Source of the DNA: Nothopassalora personata
Taxonomy: Eukaryota > Ascomycota > Dothideomycetes > Mycosphaerellales > Mycosphaerellaceae
Reading direction: 5' to 3'
Length of the DNA stretch: 64,000 nt
Assembly (NCBI GenBank): GCA_033816765.1
Contig: CM066291.1
Span: forward strand, 930,001 to 994,000
A model generated the notes under the pieces. That model saw nothing but the letters and a program-made list of their open reading frames with translations. It did not search any database and had not been told where the DNA came from. Every line of letters begins with the position of its first letter. Position 1 is the stretch's first letter. Positions 21,260-33,533 of the stretch are shown one piece after another. The position numbers and the translations under genes were made by a program.

Positions 21260-22848
21260 ATGACTTTCCTCTCGACCACAAGACTCGCCATCATCACCGC
21301 CACTGCGCTCCATCTCACATGCCATCTCGCATCGGCACAAAGCTGCTACTTTCCCGGCGGCGCCGTTGACAACGACAGCGGCGTGTGCGAAGGCTCGAGC
21401 GTATGCTGTCCTTTGACCTGGGAGTGTATAGACAATGGCCTGTGCTATCAGGCGGCGACCAAGTACTTCCAGCGCTCCTCTTGCACGGACGACTCATGGG
21501 GAGATGACTGTCCACGAATGTGCTTGCGAGATGGTGAGTGGGGATCAGACGGCGCATGCTACGCTCCACGGCTGACTTGAGACAGATAGCGGAGTCGAGA
21601 ATGGCAACGAAGCTGGTGAGGAAGGCTATTATTACAAAGAGATAGGCTATACTCCTTACTGATCTCCCTGCTTTAGTCCAGAAGTGTAGCGATGGGCGCT
21701 ATTGCTGCGATAGAAATCGGCCGGAGGTCGACGAGGAGGACGCGAGCAAGTCTTGCTGCGCGCAGAAGGTCAGATCCATCGACATCGAGGATGGCACGGC
21801 CACTGCCACGATCTCAACCAAGGCTTCTGGATCAACCAAGTCCTCCTCTGCCAGTTCTACGACATCATCCAGGGGCTCGTCCACCGGTTCTGTCAGCACC
21901 TCGACAACTTCAGACTCGAGCTCAACGCCCAGCACGACACCTTCCTCCTCGAGTCGCCCACCACAGACCAGTGTGATCACCAGCGAATCTGCCACCACAA
22001 ACTCTGCAGGGGTGGCAACCACGGTCATGGTTGTGACGACCGCCATCACAACCCCGACAGCGGCCCCTGCGGCGACGCATCAAGACTCATCGAACATGGG
22101 GACCACAGTCGGCATCGCCGTAGGCATTCCAGTCGGACTCGCAGCCGCCGCACTCCTAGCCTTTTTCTACTGGCGCCATCGCCGCAACAACAAGCATACA
22201 CCCACCTTCGATCCCCCCATCTCCGAGCGCAAAGACCTCGTTGACATGTACGGCAGCAACACTACTCATGACGGCAAACCACCCGAAGCAGACGGTTATC
22301 CAGTAGCATCGGGCTCGAAACCCGGCCATCTCAGCCAAGCCATATCCGAAATGTCCGGTTCACCTGTTACCCACAGCCAGCAACACAGCCCACGCAGCGC
22401 CGTCTCACCTGTCACGACTAAGAGCTTCTCGAACCACAACTCGAATCAGCCAACTGCCAATGGTCTCGGCTTCGTGCCAGAGGAGCAGCCGCAGGAGCTA
22501 TGGGGAGGGGAAGTACCACGACAACAGCAGCCTCAGCCGCAACCACAAGACTTCACACCTATGGGGCCCAGGCCCATGCCGTACGGTGGGGGAAGCTCGT
22601 ACCCTGGGCAGCCAGCGCCGTATCAGCCAGCGCCGGTACCGTCGCCTCATCAACCTGCTGATGTGATGCAGGCTGGGAGGAAGAGCGGAGAGGGACCAGG
22701 AGCTGCGAGAGGCAGCGGACGGTATTCTGCGTTCCAGGGCGTGACTGAACTACCAGAGACTGTCAGGCCCGTCGAGACGGCGCAGAGCCCTCCGCCTGGT
22801 GAGGATCAAGGGCGCATCGGACAGAGGCTGCGGGTGGTCAATCAGTGA
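21260..22848 (+). CDS. Secreted Cys-rich, Ser/Thr-rich single-pass membrane protein
   Basis: Three exons: 21260-21533, 21586-21615 and 21677-22848 (491 aa). Both introns are canonical and phase 1. The protein starts with a signal peptide (ending near HLASAQS). A cysteine-rich ectodomain follows with about 16 Cys, including GSSVCCPLTWECIDNGLCY and DGRYCCDRN. Next comes a Ser/Thr stalk of about 100 residues expected to be O-glycosylated. One transmembrane helix (VGIAVGIPVGLAAAALLAFF) is followed by a WRHRRNN stop-transfer. The cytoplasmic tail is long, Pro/Gln-rich and disordered. This architecture matches fungal wall-sensor-like or Mid2/SKG6-type proteins, so a surface-sensing role is plausible but inferred. 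Exon 2 is only 30 nt. Confidence 0.8.
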
Positions 22849-23464
22849 GGAGAAGATACAGCGAAGGCTCTCGTAGATGACCCATTGCACCTCGCATTGC
22901 TGCTGAACGCTATGACTTGGCACTTGGACTGATCTCCATGTCCCAGTCCAAGAAGATAATTCCCGTGAATAAATACAGCGCAAAAATGTCAGGGAGTTGT
23001 ACAAGGAGGGAAGTGAAGTTGCAAGATTCTACTGCATGGTTGCTGCTGCCATCTGCCTGCACAATTGGCTGTCTCTAGGACGGACCTCACCTCTCTCGCT
23101 TGCCACGGGATGTATTCGAGCTACAGTGTGCACACACCGATGTGTGCGGTTGCTCCTTTCAGAGGCATATCTGCTGCGTTGAGAGTATCAGCTTTGTGTT
23201 GTGCCACTCGATACCATCACTCTCAGGTCGTCCTCGGCCGAGATGCCTGCTTCGATATTCTAACTTACTCTAAGGCCTGTCTGTCCTAGTCACTTGTGCT
23301 TACCAACAGCGATTCATCCGTGTTGGCAGAAGCGAGTGTCAAAGTCCGTTGAATACTTCCTCTATATGCTGTAGCTTTCACCATCACATATCACGGCTTG
23401 CCCAAGATGATGTCGAACGTGGCACTCACTTCGCCTCTTTATCAAGCATCGTCTTACGCGCACG
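22849..23464. other. Intergenic, no gene recognised
   Basis: About 600 bp between two genes in the same orientation. Nothing structured was seen; it must hold one 3' UTR and one promoter. Confidence 0.4.
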
Positions 23465-24601
23465 ATGTTTCACAGTCACACAAGACAAGTGAGTGAGCGA
23501 GTTGATCATGCTGAACCTCTTTCCTGGTGTGTGGCTTTGGTCGTTGGTGCCGCTTCAGGTAGGCCTTTGAAGTGTAGTCAGTCCATTGCTGTCATTCTGA
23601 CATCCGCAAGGCATCGGGCAAGCAACAGCCATATCGTTCGTTCGAGAAGGATGTCGGAAGATTGTCATCTCTGATCTCAACAAGAATGGATTGCAAGAGA
23701 CGAAGAAGTTGATCGAGGAAGCGGATGAGAGGGCAGATCTCCCCACCGCTCAGGTCGAGATCGTCGAGGTCAACGTCTCGGATGAGGAACAAGTCCAAGC
23801 TCTCCTGGACAGAGCCGTTGAGGCCTTCGGCAGGATCGACTACGCCGTCAATGCTGTGAGTGGTGGCCATGATCTTGTACACAACAGAGGAAGCTGAAAA
23901 GCAACCAGGCCGGCACACTCAGTAGAAACACCAAGTCTCACGAGACGGCACCAGAAGAATTTGATCGCATCAACGACATCAACTATCGTGGCTGCTGGCT
24001 AGCCTCGCGCGCTCAAATCTCGCAGATGCTGAAGCAAGAACCTCTCCAAACCCACGACGGAAGACCAGGGAACCGCGGCAGCATCGTCAACTTCGCCAGT
24101 CAACTCGGCATAGTCGGCAGGCCAGCAGCAGGTCAGTATCCTGAGACTAGCGTGAAGTCTTCCACAATCCTGATGCTAAGGCAGCCGCCTACTGCGCTTC
24201 CAAAGCAGCGATCATAGCTATGACCAAATGCGACGCCATCGATGTAAGACCTTTCCCTGTTCCAGTTCCAGCTCCAACACATGCCATCTAACAATCATCT
24301 TAGTATTCCAAAGACAATATCCGAGTGAACTGGTAAGTCAGCCTAACGAATCTGAGTTCTTCCGAAATGAGCAGCGAGAAACTGATGTGAACCCCGAGCG
24401 TTTGCCCAGGCGTGATAGTATGATACACCTATGACTCGGCCGAACATGGACGTCCTAGGCTCCGCCATCTCCATCGCACCACTCAATCGCCCAGGAACAG
24501 CTCAGGAGGTTGCCGACGCGGTATTGTTCCTGTCGTCCTCGAAGGCGACTTTCATCCAAGGCTCCGCGCTCTTGGTAGATGGAGGCTATACTATCAGCTG
24601 A
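23465..24601 (+). pseudogene. Short-chain dehydrogenase/reductase with a 4-nt frameshift
   Basis: Six exons can be joined with canonical introns: 23465-23558, 23611-23855, 23909-24131, 24185-24243, 24304-24332 and 24399 onward. They spell a classical SDR: ALVVGAASGIGQATA (nucleotide-binding glycines), NAAGTL, FASQLGIVG, YCASKAAIIAMTK (catalytic Tyr-x3-Lys), RVNCVCPGVI, then DTPMT and a C-terminal DGGYTIS. Between PGVI and DTPMT there are four extra nucleotides at about 24418-24421, which put a TGA directly in frame. Translation as read would lose the last 59 residues of the Rossmann fold, including part of the substrate loop. It is a NAD(P)-dependent oxidoreductase of unknown substrate, probably a fresh pseudogene or a sequence error. 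The first exon is uncertain because its N-terminus is unusual. Confidence 0.7.
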
Positions 24602-25863
24602 ATGATACAACCTGTCAAGTCGGTGCGCTTCGACCGAGCTCGAGCATCGCGTATTCCCCTTCCCCAGAAGACGACATCCGCCCTTGCGAACCGATAATCG
24701 ACCTTGCGTCACCAAGCCTTCCAAAGAGCACAATCAAAAGCCTGCTGGCGCCTTGAAGCGCCTTGCTGGTGTCGAAAGAGAAAGCTGTGATCACCCACCC
24801 GTCAAAGCGAAGCCCACGAACGAAGCCCTCGGGGTTTGCCCACCAGTTTGATTACACCTTCGCCTTAGCACGTCTTGCCCTGCCGAATGACGGAGTCTTG
24901 CGGAGCCTCTTCATTTCGTGTTGTCCACCATGTCTCTCCTCTGGCTTGTGGTACATAATTGTGGGGACCTCTTAAAATGAGGCCGTAGACCGCACTCTTA
25001 TCGCTCGTCGTGCTTTGACAATCTCCGGCAAGTGGGCAACCTACGGACAGCAAAATCGTCAATGGCCCCCAAATTTTGTCGATCCCTCCGCGTCGCAATC
25101 TTGCTTTACTTGCTTGCTTGTTTGCTTGTTTGTCTCTCTATAACAACAACAACGATGCCCGAACACTACGATACGCCGATTGTAGATAACGAAGGGCAAA
25201 AAACGCAATACTAAAGTATTGCGATCGTGGTGTGTCTTAAGAATCTCATTGACGAGTTTGCTGTCCGGCGGTAGGTGGGGAACAGCTCGTCTTGCTCGTT
25301 CGCGTGACTAAGTGGGCCATCATCAAATCGTCGAAAGGGAGCAGAAGCGATATGCGTGACATGAACCCTGCACGACGAATCGCGTACTGTACAGTAGGAG
25401 GACCTAGTCGCGGTAGCGCTATTCGGTAGAGGCTCGGGCTGTAAGGGTTTCCAAGGCTTGACCGGGAGTAGGACTCGGGAGGTGTATGCTTGTTCCGCCG
25501 TCGGCAGAGAGCCTCGTGCCGCGTAGCTTTGCAGGTCAATCCGGCAGCCAGAATGGCGGCCCTCTAGGGGTGACGCAGCTCAGCTGTGATCAGTGCGGTT
25601 CATCCGTAGAGGCAGGTGATGGCGATGGTTGGTATGGGGTTTTGGCTGCGGGTATACATTACACTACGATGAGGGGGCACAAAAGCTACACAGCCATATC
25701 AGCACAGTGCCTTCGTTAAGAATCTACCAGAAGATTATATACAGTGTGCTCTCTCAGGGGAAGGCGGAGAGCGACACATGAGTCCTCTATCGGTAGTAAC
25801 ACACTTGTTTGTTTCCTGGCCTAAAAACAATCAATTTGCATATGTGGTATCTCAATGATGCAT
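24602..25863. other. Intergenic, no gene recognised
   Basis: About 1.26 kb between the 3' ends of convergent genes. It includes an 8-bp hairpin (CGCAATAC / GTATTGCG) at 25204-25223. No coding signal was seen. Confidence 0.4.
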
Positions 25864-28800
25864 CTAATCATCTTCCTCTTCCTCTTGCTGCTTGCCAACA
25901 ATTGTCCATCGGGCGTCGCCGTGCTCGTCTCTCTCGTGCTTGAGCGCAAGCTTGCTAAGGTGACCGATGATGTTCTCCATCTGGGTGTCGTGGACGGAGC
26001 GATTCTTGCGGCCAAGGTTAGCAAGACCTGGGATCTTGTTAAGCAGGTAGTAGGTGATGGCGATGAAGATGAGAACACCGATCGAGTATGCCCAGATGAC
26101 AACAACTGTGACGACGTCGGTGTGACCGTTGCGGGTCTCCTGGAAGGTAGACATTGGGCTTGGAAGGGGATGCTGGTAGATGTCGGGGTTCAACCATCCG
26201 AAGATGCAGAACAGCGTCGCAAGAACATCGACACCCAAGATGGCGCCGACCAGCTGCCAGGATGGAAGAGTGCGTGCGCCACGGGTGACGAAAATCAGCC
26301 AGTTCTCGGTGAGGGCGACCTCCAGGAAGATGATCTCCTGAATGTTACCCCAGTTCTGGACGATACCACCGCTTGGAAGGTAGAGCGTACCACGGATGAT
26401 CCAGGTGCCGATGGCGAGTTCGATACCGAGGATGACGGAGATGATCCAGATCTTTGGCAGTTGCCACTCGACGGGGCGTTGCTCCGAGTGTGCGTTATCG
26501 TAGGCAACGGCGACGGTAGCCAAATCAGCGAAAAGGGCGATGAAGACGATGAGCTCGGAACCGATGGTCTCGTTGATGATGATCATGGAGGTGACGAGGT
26601 AGATCTCCAAGTGCAAGCAGAGGGCGATACGGTACTGGATGTAGGCCTTCATACGCTGGAAAATCTGGCGAGCGGTTTTGATGGCGAAGACGATGGTGGA
26701 AAGACCTGGGGCGAGGAAGACAATGTCGGCGGCGGCCTGGGCTGCTTCGGAGGAACCCTCAACGGCGATACCACAGTCAGCCTTCTTGAGCGATGGAGCA
26801 TCGTTGACACCGTCACCAGTCATGGCAGTCAAGTGACCACGCTGCTGGAGCATTTCGACGACCTGGTACTTGTGCTCTGGGAAAACCTCGGCAAAACCGT
26901 CAGCACGCTCGACGAGATCATGCTGAGTAGTGCCGGAAAGACCACCGTGAATGAGCTTCTGGGAGTTGTAGACCTTGGTTCCGAGAGCAAGCATCTTGCA
27001 GGTTTCCTTGGCAATGGCGATGGCATCACCAGTCAACATCTTGACGGGTACACCGAGCTGCTGGGCCTCAACGATGGTCTGGGCGGTATCCTCACGTGGC
27101 GGGTCGAACATAGAAAGCATACCAAGGAGGACCCATGGGTCGTTGTTCTTCTGGTAGGCGACACCGAGGGAACGGAAACCACGACGAGCGAACTCTGCGG
27201 CCTTCTCCTTGAACAGATCGGCGGTCTCCTTGGAGCACTCGGTTAGTTGCAGAACAGCCTTTGGTGCACCCTTGGCACAAGTGAAGCGGTCGCCACGGAG
27301 CGTGCAGATGGTCGTGATACGCTTGGAAACTGGGTCGAATGGCGTGAATTTCTCAGTCTTCCAGTCGTCCTTGAGGATATCACGAGCCTTTGGGTAGCGC
27401 TTGAGAGTAAGAATCGTGACCTTGTCGATGGGGTCGAGGGACTTGATGTTGTGGGAAGAAGCCAGAGCAGCGCAGGCCATCATCCAGTTGACATCCTCAC
27501 CCTCAGCGACGTACGGCTCGCGGATAGAGAGCTGGTTGGCAGTGAGGGTACCGGTCTTGTCAGAGCAGAGCACATCGACACCAGCAAGCGACTCAATAGC
27601 GGTCAACTTCTGGACGATGGCTTGCTGCTTAGCGAGGTAAGCAGCACCGACGGCGAGAGTGGTGGTAGTGACGACTGGAAGACCGACCGGCACACCGATG
27701 ATGAACAGGATGAGGACGTATTTGAGGAGGGTATTGTCGGAATCTTCTGGAGTGGCGAGCTTTAGGTTGCGGAAGAAACCCCCGATCCAGGCAGCGAGAA
27801 TCCAGAACATGACCAAGACGAGGAGAGCCGTACCGATGGAGTTCATGATAGCCTTGAAGTGACCCTGGTCCTTTGCACCCTGGACAAGAGTAGCAGTGCG
27901 ACCGACGAAAGAGAACTTAGCGGAGGTCTGGACGACAGCGTAGGCCTTGCCACGCTTGCAACCAGTGGTGTAGTAGACAATGTCACCCATGAACTTGTCG
28001 ACGGCGAGAGACTCTCCGGTTATAGCAGACTGATCGGTGGCGAGGATAGAGTGACCTTGATGCTGGATACCCTCTCCCTCTTCACCCTCGGCCTCCTCAG
28101 AGCCAGCTGGGTCCTCCTCTGGGTCGAGAGCATGCTGCTCGCGCAGCTCCTTGTACTTCTCGAAGTCCTCTGGGTGTTCATAGTCGCAAATGAGGCGGGC
28201 ATCGGCTGGGACAACGAGACCTTCCTCCACGACGATGATATCGCCGGGCACTAGCTCACGAGCCTTGATGTCCTGTTCTTGACCACTGCGGATAACGGTA
28301 GCCTTCATGGCAATATCACCCTTGAGCGAAGCGACGACATCGGCGGCCTGCTTTTCCTGGTACCAACCGACAACTGCGTTGAGCATAAGGATGGCGACAA
28401 TGACACCGAGATCGATCCAGTCACGAAGACCTGCGGCCAGGAGGACAGCGAGTTCCATAACTACGAATCGTGTTAGCCTGTGCGGCAGCAGGCTGATTGG
28501 TGCATAAGCTAGCTGCATGCACGCCAAGCCGGGAGCTTGCTACCTGGAGCTCTAGCAGAGCTTCGCGTCTGGTGCTAAAAAGCAAAACAAAGCTTGCCAT
28601 CATGCACCACGACGGCATTACGCTGCCGGCCGCACTTCGATGCGTTCATCAGCTGGAGGGGTGCTGGGCTATGACTTACCATAGAGAATTGGACCGGTGA
28701 AGAAGCCCAAGAACTTGATGAACAGGTTCTCCTTCTCGGTGGTGATTTCGTTCCAGCCGAAGCGCTTGCGGCGGCTCTCGACATCACTGCTCGAGATACC

Positions 28801-29401
28801 CTGCCTGATGTCGGCATTGAGCCACTCATCAGGGACGTGCATGTCGCCAGTGCCTTGGCCATCGTCTGCCTTCTTCCAGAACTGTGCGAGGTGGTCAGTT
28901 GTGCACGCGTCGAGGCACACGGACAGCAGGGTCACGAACCTGCCATGCCTTCTTCGGCTTCTTCTCCTCCTCCTTGTTAGCACCCTCGGCGAGTAGTGCA
29001 GCCCTTGGGTCCCGGTAGGTGGAGATATACTTCTGGAGCGCGGTATACTCGTCTGTGTCCAAATTCATGTTAGATAAAATTCGCACGAGCAGCTTGTGCA
29101 GGCGGAAATGCATGGTTAGCCGTACCTAGATCTTCGATGTTGCCGGGTGCCTGAGACCACTTGCGAGATCTGCTGCAGGTGTTAGTATCGCGCCTGGATG
29201 TGATTGTGCGGCGACTGCGACTGCTGCCGGTGGCGGGTGGTTGTTGTCGCTCGGGTGCCAGCGACGACAACAACAACGACAACAACAGTGACAACAGCGG
29301 CAGCAGCGTGGGGCTTTTCGCCCGGCGTACCTGTCGGCAGCACCACCACCCTCTGCACTCTCCAGATCCTTGTCCGAGAAGCTGACGCGCGGAGCCGCCA
29401 T
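25864..29401 (-). CDS. PMA1: Plasma-membrane H+-ATPase (P3A-type P-type ATPase)
   Basis: Exons 29331-29401, 29126-29169, 28940-29052, 28680-28881 and 25864-28460 join in phase to 1008 aa from ATG 29401. The pump exports protons with ATP and sets the membrane potential that drives nutrient uptake. Visible landmarks: WLNADIRQGISSSDV N-domain start, TGES (291-294), the phosphorylated Asp444 in CSDKTGTLTAN, KGAPKAV, MLTGDAIAIAKETC and TGDGVNDAP (691-699), plus about ten transmembrane segments. Between PADARLIC and ATDQSAITGES lies an insertion of roughly 45 acidic residues (about 237-283). The C-tail reads SVHDTQMENIIGHLSKLALK and lacks the QRVSTQHE-type regulatory motif of yeast Pma1. Both traits fit the second fungal pump group. 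No lesions were found. Confidence 0.95.
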
Positions 29402-32012
29402 CGTGTGGTACTCAATCTAATGAGTCGACGATTTGTGTAAAGAATGCCGGCGCGGTGTGAGGAGGAAGAAGAGAGGCGTGAAGGCGGAAGATGAGAGAGT
29501 ATAAGTGCGGGCGCTAGGACGAGCCAAGCTAGCCGAGCAGCGACGCCCACAAAACTCAAGATTGAGAGGCAACGGTGCGGTGCATTGATGGCCCACCCCA
29601 AATCCTTAAAAGCGATCTGGTCAGCGACAATCGCAGCAGCTCTATAGACGCAACAGCAGGATCGGGTTAAATGCCGCACATGGGTGGAACCTCTGTCACG
29701 CCTTCTCGCAGCGCTGCAGAGCCGCCGATGTTTAGGCCGAGCTGCAGAAGGCTAGGACAAGGATAGCTAGTAGTATATGCACGGTACATCCGCGCCAATC
29801 ACTCGGTGGACTGGTACAGTTGTACACGGTGGGCCTGCGGGCTGGGCGGGCTCTGTGCTAGCACCAGCCAATAGCGATATTCTTCACTTGGCAGCTCTCG
29901 AGCTCGCCTGCAATGGCGCCTCGATGGTGACCTCTGAAGACAGGGCTCGCGATGCTCAGGCATTGGCATTAATGATTTGGAGACATGGTCAATGAAAAGT
30001 CGTGGCTGGTGGCTGGTGGCTTGGGGCCAAGCAACGCGAGCCCTCTCTACAGTACAGTAGATGAAGCTGTTCGAGAAAGATAGAGACGACGCGGCCATTG
30101 TCGGTGCCGGAACCTCGTCGAGCTTCATTACAGCCGCTTGGCCAATCACACTTTGGTCATCGGAGCAAGCGTTTACCAGCGAAAGCTGGCCTCCGTCCGT
30201 GGTAGTGACAGTGGACGCCATGCGGGAAAAGTGGCGGATGGGGCCTTCGCGGCATTTACTCTGCAGGGCAACCAGTAGATCCACATAAAAGAAAAACACA
30301 AGAAATTTCAACACATCTCCGGCCGACATCGCATCGGCGCATGACCTCCACGACGAATTCAATTGCCAGGTGGACAGCCTTATGCTCCCGCGCACCTTGT
30401 CGACGCTGGTCGCTGGTCATATCGCGTACCTTGCTGGGATATGCTCCCGGGCAAACTTTCGGTACGGTTCGGGGGCCTTACAGTACGTCGCGTGCTGGCC
30501 CAAAGTTCCTACGTCCGATGAATGCCGATTGAAGGACCGAACTACTACTGGAAAACATTTTCTGAAGCATAGATTTTCGGTGCGCGATTTCACAGTTGCC
30601 AGTGCCAAGTATCTTCCAATGCCAAGTGTCTGCCAATGCCAAGTGCCTGCCAATGCTGCCTACTTACGTTGTCAAGCAAAAATGCCGTTGAGCGAAATAT
30701 AGACCGCTGGTCACGCCACGACCGACAGCGTTTCACTGCTGCTCTTGGCTTTCTTGCCTGCTACCACGACGATACAGCGCATCAACGCTGGCGTAGCACG
30801 CATGTCATGGAACTCCTTACTGCGCTGTTTGCGCAACATCCCTCGCAACATCCCTAGCAAGGTCTGAACATGCTTCAAAACCGAACCGGCTTCTTGGTAT
30901 GACTTCCAAGGGCTGCGGCTCGACTTGGCTGTAACGAGAGGATTTCGGATTCATTGCATGATTGCCCCTACCGGGATCCATAGGCAGCATCGATAAGGCA
31001 GCATCGATACGGACTGCAGGAACAGCCATCTAAAGGGTTCCCTTGCGAGACGGCATGCAATGCAAATTGCATGCGCGGTCACAAATGATGGCTCGCCCAA
31101 GCGTCTCACAGCATCTCTCGGAGCCTCCCGCGCGCGCGCATCAAGCTTAACACTCTTATATTCCGCGCCTACCAATTGGGACGTGCGGGATCTTCAGCAT
31201 TGCGAAGTGGTAGATTGTGCACTGCCGAGTCGTCGTGTGCAATTCTGTCCATATGATGAATCTCCCAACAGATGGCCGCATCTCCAAGTCTGCCAACTTG
31301 GCGCTACCAGAATACATGAGTGGCAATCTGTCTGCGCTTTCGAAGGGAAAGTCGAGAGAGGGTGAACCAGTCGTTGCGTCGATCCCTCAATGCGCCAAGT
31401 GCAGTGCAATCAATCACATCCATGGCTCACCGGCAGGACTGTGATACGACAGCTTTCGACGCAGCAGCACAAAGTGCTTGGGGCAGGCACCATGTCGTTC
31501 TCAGCAGCAGGAACAAAAGGAGCTACAACTGGGAAGAATGCGTGTCGATTAGTGAAGCAGGTACGCTGCTGGAGATGCCGCACAGGTAGAGGACGCTTTC
31601 CACAAGGCGACTTATTTTGCTGCCGCATGAAAAGAACGTATTGGAGCGCATTCGTCATTTTAGCTTCATTTGTAAGTGAAGAGTGCATTCCAATTTGTCT
31701 GCGATATGATGCTGCATGGTTGCTGCGCCAGTTTGTGGCATTCCATGCTTACCGACAGCCATGTATAATGCGGCGCAGTCTAGTCACACTACAGATCCCG
31801 AGCGAAAGAAACAACACGACCTCAGAATTGCGACAGATGCTGCACGACTCGCCGTCACAGTCGACAGTTCTAAGGCACCAGAACTCTGCCCACCGCGTTG
31901 GCGCCTCACACCTACGCGAAGCTTCCGAACAAGATTGGAAGCCGCCACTCTCTATTCCTCTAGCATTCTAGGCCAACGAATTTGCCCTCAGACAGCTCAT
32001 AGATCATCGGTC
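29402..32012. other. Gene-poor intergenic stretch
   Basis: Promoter side of the H+-ATPase gene and promoter of the gene starting at 32013. A 198-codon minus-strand frame (29799-30395) has no domain character and is not called. A 17-bp tandem repeat lies at 30599-30657. The last 300 bp are open in frame with the following gene from an ATG at 31716. Confidence 0.4.
30599..30657. repeat. 17-bp tandem repeat, 3.5 copies
   Basis: Unit CCAATGCCAAGTGTCTG, with copies starting at 30599, 30616, 30633 and 30650 (partial). Copy 1 differs at several positions. Confidence 0.85.
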
Positions 32013-33533
32013 ATGCGGATGAAAGATAGCGACGACTACATTACTGCACGAGCCGCCAACCCGCGAACAGGTCTTATCTCGCCCAGTGTCGGCACCAGGA
32101 CACCTTGCACACCAGATTCCCCCGGCGAGGCTTTGAGATTACGCACTGATGGACAGACATCGCCGACTCCCGAGCCGAGCTCACGATCAGCAAGGTGCAA
32201 GGCGAATGAGGGGAGAAAGATTGGCAATACTTCCAAGACTACAGGGTCGCTTCACGAGTATCGACGACATTCCGGCAACCAAATTAAAACAGCTGCACCC
32301 ACCAAACGTCGTGATTCAGCAGCAGCCCTCAAGGATGATCAATTTATAGTTCACATGCCATCAGCACGTGAACCGCAGCCCTTTAACTATCCAGGCTACA
32401 CCCCGGAGCAGATCGAGGCGCTGAAGCACTATCGACAGAAAACCAGACGTGTGTCAAGCGAGGGATACGACAAACGACTGCTACGCAGCTCTGGTCAGCA
32501 TTCGTCAGAGCTTGATGGGACGCTTGCTGAAGACGACCCGTACGCTCTATGCCCCGGGGTCCCTGGCCAACCGCAATTCCAACCATACAGACACGAGCAC
32601 AAACAAAGATCTCCCGAGCCATCAAGCATCACTGTCCGCAAGCGAAAGCCGCCAAGATCAGACACGGACATGACAAGCAACGAGCCACAACGCTTCGTGG
32701 ACAAGCTCGAGGCCAAAGCAGCAATGTTGTTCACCCCTTTCGCATCCCCAAAGAGAACTGAACACGTCAAGGGACCGGCATCAATAAGCCGTGAGATCCC
32801 AAGGACCGTCCCGGTAGACAACGCATGCCGAGCAACGGCAAATCTCTCCGCGAAGTCGATCGGCTCGGCGCCCAGTGCGCCCACCGTTGCCAACTCTGCC
32901 AACGTCGATCACCATCATGATGAAGCCATGGAGCAAAGTTCGGGATCCGGTCAGCCTCCTGTATGTGTCCCAGGAAGCTTCGATGTAGCGGATCTGAGCT
33001 CTCTTCCACGCGTGAAGTTGGTGCGGCCGGAGCTTGCTGCTGTGCCAAGGACGAAACTTCCCACGGGGAAAGAGGATTGTCGCAAGTGCTCTTTGGGGCG
33101 TCGACGGGACAGCAGTGGACAAGAGGTGTGTGCCGAAATCCGGAAGGCGTCGAATGCTACTGTTATCCACCAGGAGGTTTGGTTACATGCTGCAGATCAG
33201 GATCCGGAGCCCGAATCACTTGGCGGGACCAAGTCTACGGTCACCGCTGAGGTAATGATGGATATCCTGAGATTGTTGTTATCATATGCAAGGAGCTTGG
33301 AAATGCCGAAGGTCGCGGTCATAGAGATACTGTCGTCTCCGGAGGCTTCAACCAGAGAGAAGATAATCGCTGTGAAGTCTGTCCTGTCATTGGCAGCACA
33401 CGCGCTGGCGATCTGCACGACGCTTGCAATAATATGGAAGCTCGGCGCAGCGATTATGCATTTGCTGGAGGTCTTGCTCTGGCCGCTGATGGTGCCTCTG
33501 AGGATACTGCGCTGGGTGGTGGGACTGGGATGA
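32013..33533 (+). CDS. Hypothetical disordered protein with hydrophobic C-terminus
   Basis: Frame of 506 codons from ATG 32013 (MRMKDSDDYITARAANPRTG). An in-frame ATG at 31716 would add 99 residues; I prefer the inner start because DDYITARAANPRTGLISPS looks like a natural conserved N-terminus and the added part has no pattern. Recognisable segments are PFNYPGYTPEQIEALKHYRQ and DPYALCPGVPGQPQFQPYRH. The middle is basic and Ser/Pro-rich. The last ~70 residues are hydrophobic: a helix with LLLSYARSLEM, then SLAAHALAICTTLAIIWKLG and LLEVLLWPLMVPLRILRWVV, consistent with one or two membrane helices at the extreme C-terminus. That suggests a tail-anchored membrane protein. No function known to me; seems conserved in related fungi from memory only. 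Confidence 0.7.
   Translation: MRMKDSDDYITARAANPRTGLISPSVGTRTPCTPDSPGEALRLRTDGQTSPTPEPSSRSARCKANEGRKIGNTSKTTGSLHEYRRHSGNQIKTAAPTKRRDSAAALKDDQFIVHMPSAREPQPFNYPGYTPEQIEALKHYRQKTRRVSSEGYDKRLLRSSGQHSSELDGTLAEDDPYALCPGVPGQPQFQPYRHEHKQRSPEPSSITVRKRKPPRSDTDMTSNEPQRFVDKLEAKAAMLFTPFASPKRTEHVKGPASISREIPRTVPVDNACRATANLSAKSIGSAPSAPTVANSANVDHHHDEAMEQSSGSGQPPVCVPGSFDVADLSSLPRVKLVRPELAAVPRTKLPTGKEDCRKCSLGRRRDSSGQEVCAEIRKASNATVIHQEVWLHAADQDPEPESLGGTKSTVTAEVMMDILRLLLSYARSLEMPKVAVIEILSSPEASTREKIIAVKSVLSLAAHALAICTTLAIIWKLGAAIMHLLEVLLWPLMVPLRILRWVVGLG

Noticed and set aside
25204..25223. 8-bp hairpin CGCAATAC / GTATTGCG
   Set aside because: Too short to support a function and not linked to any gene end or transposon feature.
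25855..27246. 463-codon plus-strand open frame opposite the H+-ATPase gene
   Set aside because: It lies wholly antisense to conserved ATPase coding sequence; its open length follows from codon bias of that gene. Its protein has no family character.
29799..30395. 198-codon minus-strand frame upstream of the H+-ATPase
   Set aside because: Mixed low-complexity composition, no domain, no splice context. It lies in the promoter region and is most likely chance.
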